Assembly (NCBI GenBank): GCA_025350705.1
Contig: JANXXH010000024.1
Span: forward strand, 1-33,956
Direction of reading: 5' to 3'
DNA from: Gallionella sp.
Lineage (GTDB): Bacteria; Pseudomonadota; Gammaproteobacteria; Burkholderiales; Gallionellaceae
DNA length: 33,956 nucleotides
Shown: one piece after another, positions 32,570 through 33,956 of the stretch
Layout: every line of letters begins with the position of its first letter
Numbering within the stretch: position 1 is the stretch's first letter
Notes under the pieces: generated by a model
Databases searched by the model: none
Told to the model about the DNA's origin: nothing
The model's input: the letters and a program-made list of their open reading frames with translations, nothing else
Translations under genes and position numbers: made by a program

Positions 32570-33778
32570 TTACCTTCCCGCCAACGCCGTCACCGGATCA
32601 AGCCTTGCCGCGCGTCGCGCAGGCCACACGCTGAATAATATTCCGGTGCCCAGCGCAGTCGCGCAAGCCGCCAGCACCGCCCACCACGGAGGAGACACCG
32701 GCAGGCTGGGATATATCTGCCCGATGATGATGCTCCCTGCATAACCCAGCACCAGCCCTGCCACGCTGCCGATGCTCGAGAGCAGCGCTGCCTCGGCGAA
32801 GAACAAGGTGCGTATCTGGCTGCCCGGCGCGCCCAGCGCCTTGAGCAGGCCGATCTCCTTGACTCGTTGCGCCACGGCGATCAGCATCACATTCATGATC
32901 AGCACGCCCGCCACGGCCAGGCTGATCGCGGCGATGCCGCCCACGGCCATGGTCAGCGCGGTGAGTATCCGGTCGAAGGTGGCGAGCACGGCATCTTGCG
33001 TGATCACTGTCACATCCTTCTCGCCGCTGTGGCGCTGGAACATGATCTCCTCGGCATCGTGCTTGGCCTGCTCGATCACGTCGCGGCTCTTCGCCTCGAT
33101 CAGAATGCGGAACAGGCCCGAGGTGTTGAACAACTGGTGCGCGGATGCCACCGGCACGATCACCAGCTCGTCGGTGCGCATCCCCATCGATTCACCCTGT
33201 GAAGCCATCACGCCGATGACGCGAAAACGCCGGTCGCCGAGCCGCACCCACTGCCCCACGGCCTGCTCGTTCCCGAACAACTCGCGCCTGATCTGGTTGC
33301 CCAGCACGCACACCGAAGCGCTCTCGTGGATGTCACCGGGCGGCAGAAATTTGCCGAGACCTATGCTCATATGGCGTACTTCCAGCAGATCAGAGGTCGA
33401 ACCAAGCACGACCACTTCGCGATTCAGCGCGTCGCGCGAAAGCATCGCAGAACCGACGGTCAGCGGCGCGATGCGTTTCACTGCGCTGCTGCGCAAGACC
33501 GCCTCAGCATCATCCAGCGAAATCTCGCGCGGGATCTGTCCGATCAACATGCCGGGGCCTATGCCCGCCGTCTCGGTGCGCCCCGGCAACACGATGACAA
33601 GATTGGTGCCCAGCGAAGAGAATTGATTGATCACATAACGCCGCGCTCCTTCGCCGAGAGCGGTGAGCACCACCACCGCCGCCACGCCGATGGACATCGC
33701 CAGCATCATCAACAGCGTGCGCATGGGGCTGCCGCGCAAACTGCCGGTGGCAAATTGAAGTGTGTCAGCGAGTTTCAT
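32570..33778 (-). CDS. MacB/FtsX-type ABC transporter permease 1
   Basis: A 402-residue paralog of the following permease with the same layout: first helix (TLLMMLAMSIGVAAVVVL), periplasmic domain containing RFRVIGVMASQGESMGM, and FtsX domain (VKEIGLLKALGAPGSQIRTLFFAEA, RAARLDPVTAL). The start is set at ATG 33778 because it aligns with the paralog start; an ATG five codons upstream is also possible and neither has a clear Shine-Dalgarno sequence. The partner ATPase is not in the window and may lie just beyond the right edge. Confidence 0.88.
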   Translation of the reverse strand: MKLADTLQFATGSLRGSPMRTLLMMLAMSIGVAAVVVLTALGEGARRYVINQFSSLGTNLVIVLPGRTETAGIGPGMLIGQIPREISLDDAEAVLRSSAVKRIAPLTVGSAMLSRDALNREVVVLGSTSDLLEVRHMSIGLGKFLPPGDIHESASVCVLGNQIRRELFGNEQAVGQWVRLGDRRFRVIGVMASQGESMGMRTDELVIVPVASAHQLFNTSGLFRILIEAKSRDVIEQAKHDAEEIMFQRHSGEKDVTVITQDAVLATFDRILTALTMAVGGIAAISLAVAGVLIMNVMLIAVAQRVKEIGLLKALGAPGSQIRTLFFAEAALLSSIGSVAGLVLGYAGSIIIGQIYPSLPVSPPWWAVLAACATALGTGILFSVWPARRAARLDPVTALAGR

Positions 33779-33794
33779 ATTTGACAAAACCATT

Positions 33795-33938
33795 GTCCAC
33801 GAAAATCACGAAAGGCACGAAAATAAAGACGAACTAAAAAAACAGTTTCACGTATCGAATCTCTTGCACAGTGTCTGTCAAACGCCATCCAAGATTGTAT
33901 TGAGATTTTCATTTCGTGCTTTTCGTGTTTTTCGTGGA
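33795..33938. repeat. CACGAAA-rich inverted repeat element
   Basis: Arms 33795-33822 and 33911-33938 are inverted at 26 of 28 positions. Each arm begins GTCCACGAAA and carries three CACGAAA units at 9-base spacing. The roughly 90-base interior has no gene. It is a 144-bp MITE- or REP-like element immediately upstream of the permease genes. Confidence 0.8.
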
Positions 33939-33956
33939 CCAGGTTTTTACCTGATT

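Noticed and set aside
33795..33938. CRISPR-like array from repeated CACGAAA units
   Set aside because: Units are 7-9 bases with no spacers, and the two groups are in inverted orientation; it is an inverted-repeat element.

Overview
The window is about 34 kb of ordinary-looking bacterial chromosome with mixed GC content. The gene content suggests a Gram-negative betaproteobacterium, possibly a Nitrosomonadales/Gallionellaceae-type organism. The main pointers are an EF-P carrying Arg32 next to its rhamnosyltransferase EarP, a DUF3301 protein, a UmuC partnered with an S24 peptidase, and dispersed GTAGG...CCTAC hairpin repeats. This placement is an inference from gene content; no rRNA, tRNA, CRISPR array or complete insertion sequence was seen.

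Layout. 1-1.5 kb: the tail of an unidentified gene, a PAP2-type phosphatase and a DUF4337 membrane protein. 1.66-4.57 kb: a MazG-like nucleotide pyrophosphohydrolase followed by a compact SOS-mutagenesis cassette (LexA-like repressor, UmuD, UmuC). The cassette has a near-consensus promoter with a perfect inverted-repeat operator in its spacer and a second degenerate operator copy just downstream. 4.7-6.5 kb: a DUF3800-like hypothetical protein and a HigB/HigA-type toxin-antitoxin pair with its own promoter-operator. 6.5-8.7 kb: selD and mnmH, head to head, supporting tRNA 2-selenouridine synthesis. 8.7-12.8 kb: repeat hairpins, a DODA-type dioxygenase, an aldo/keto reductase, a VOC protein, an unknown acidic 75-residue protein, a decayed aldo/keto reductase tail, a cold-shock protein with a structured leader, and a DUF3301 protein. 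12.85-14.8 kb: htpG with a recognisable sigma-32 promoter. 15-16.4 kb: a TPR protein that runs into the frameshifted end of a sulfotransferase. 16.4-21.2 kb: a glycerophosphodiester/glycerol-3-phosphate operon (phosphodiesterase, GlpD, FGGY kinase, plus a frameshifted small membrane protein) and a hemolysin III family protein. 21.7-24 kb: a His/Lys-rich exported protein and a hydrolase coupled to a Pro/Ala-rich membrane-anchored protein. 24.2-28 kb: an Old Yellow Enzyme and a sulfonate/nitrate/taurine-type ABC importer. 28-29.5 kb: a small exported protein and an HD phosphodiesterase-like protein. 29.6-34 kb: efp, earP and two MacB/FtsX-like permeases, ending in a CACGAAA-rich inverted repeat.

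The most interesting part is the self-contained LexA-like/UmuD/UmuC unit. Its operators have the GAAC-N4-GTTC architecture usually associated with Gram-positive SOS boxes rather than the CTGT-N8-ACAG form of E. coli, and a dispersed hairpin sits between umuD and umuC. A second dispersed hairpin interrupts the glpD-kinase operon and supplies the last codons of glpD. Other points worth a second look are the unknown acidic small protein with a very strong ribosome binding site, the near-leaderless toxin promoter, the csp leader with a duplicated Shine-Dalgarno segment and attenuator-like hairpin, and two decayed genes. Most of the remaining genes are standard housekeeping or accessory functions.
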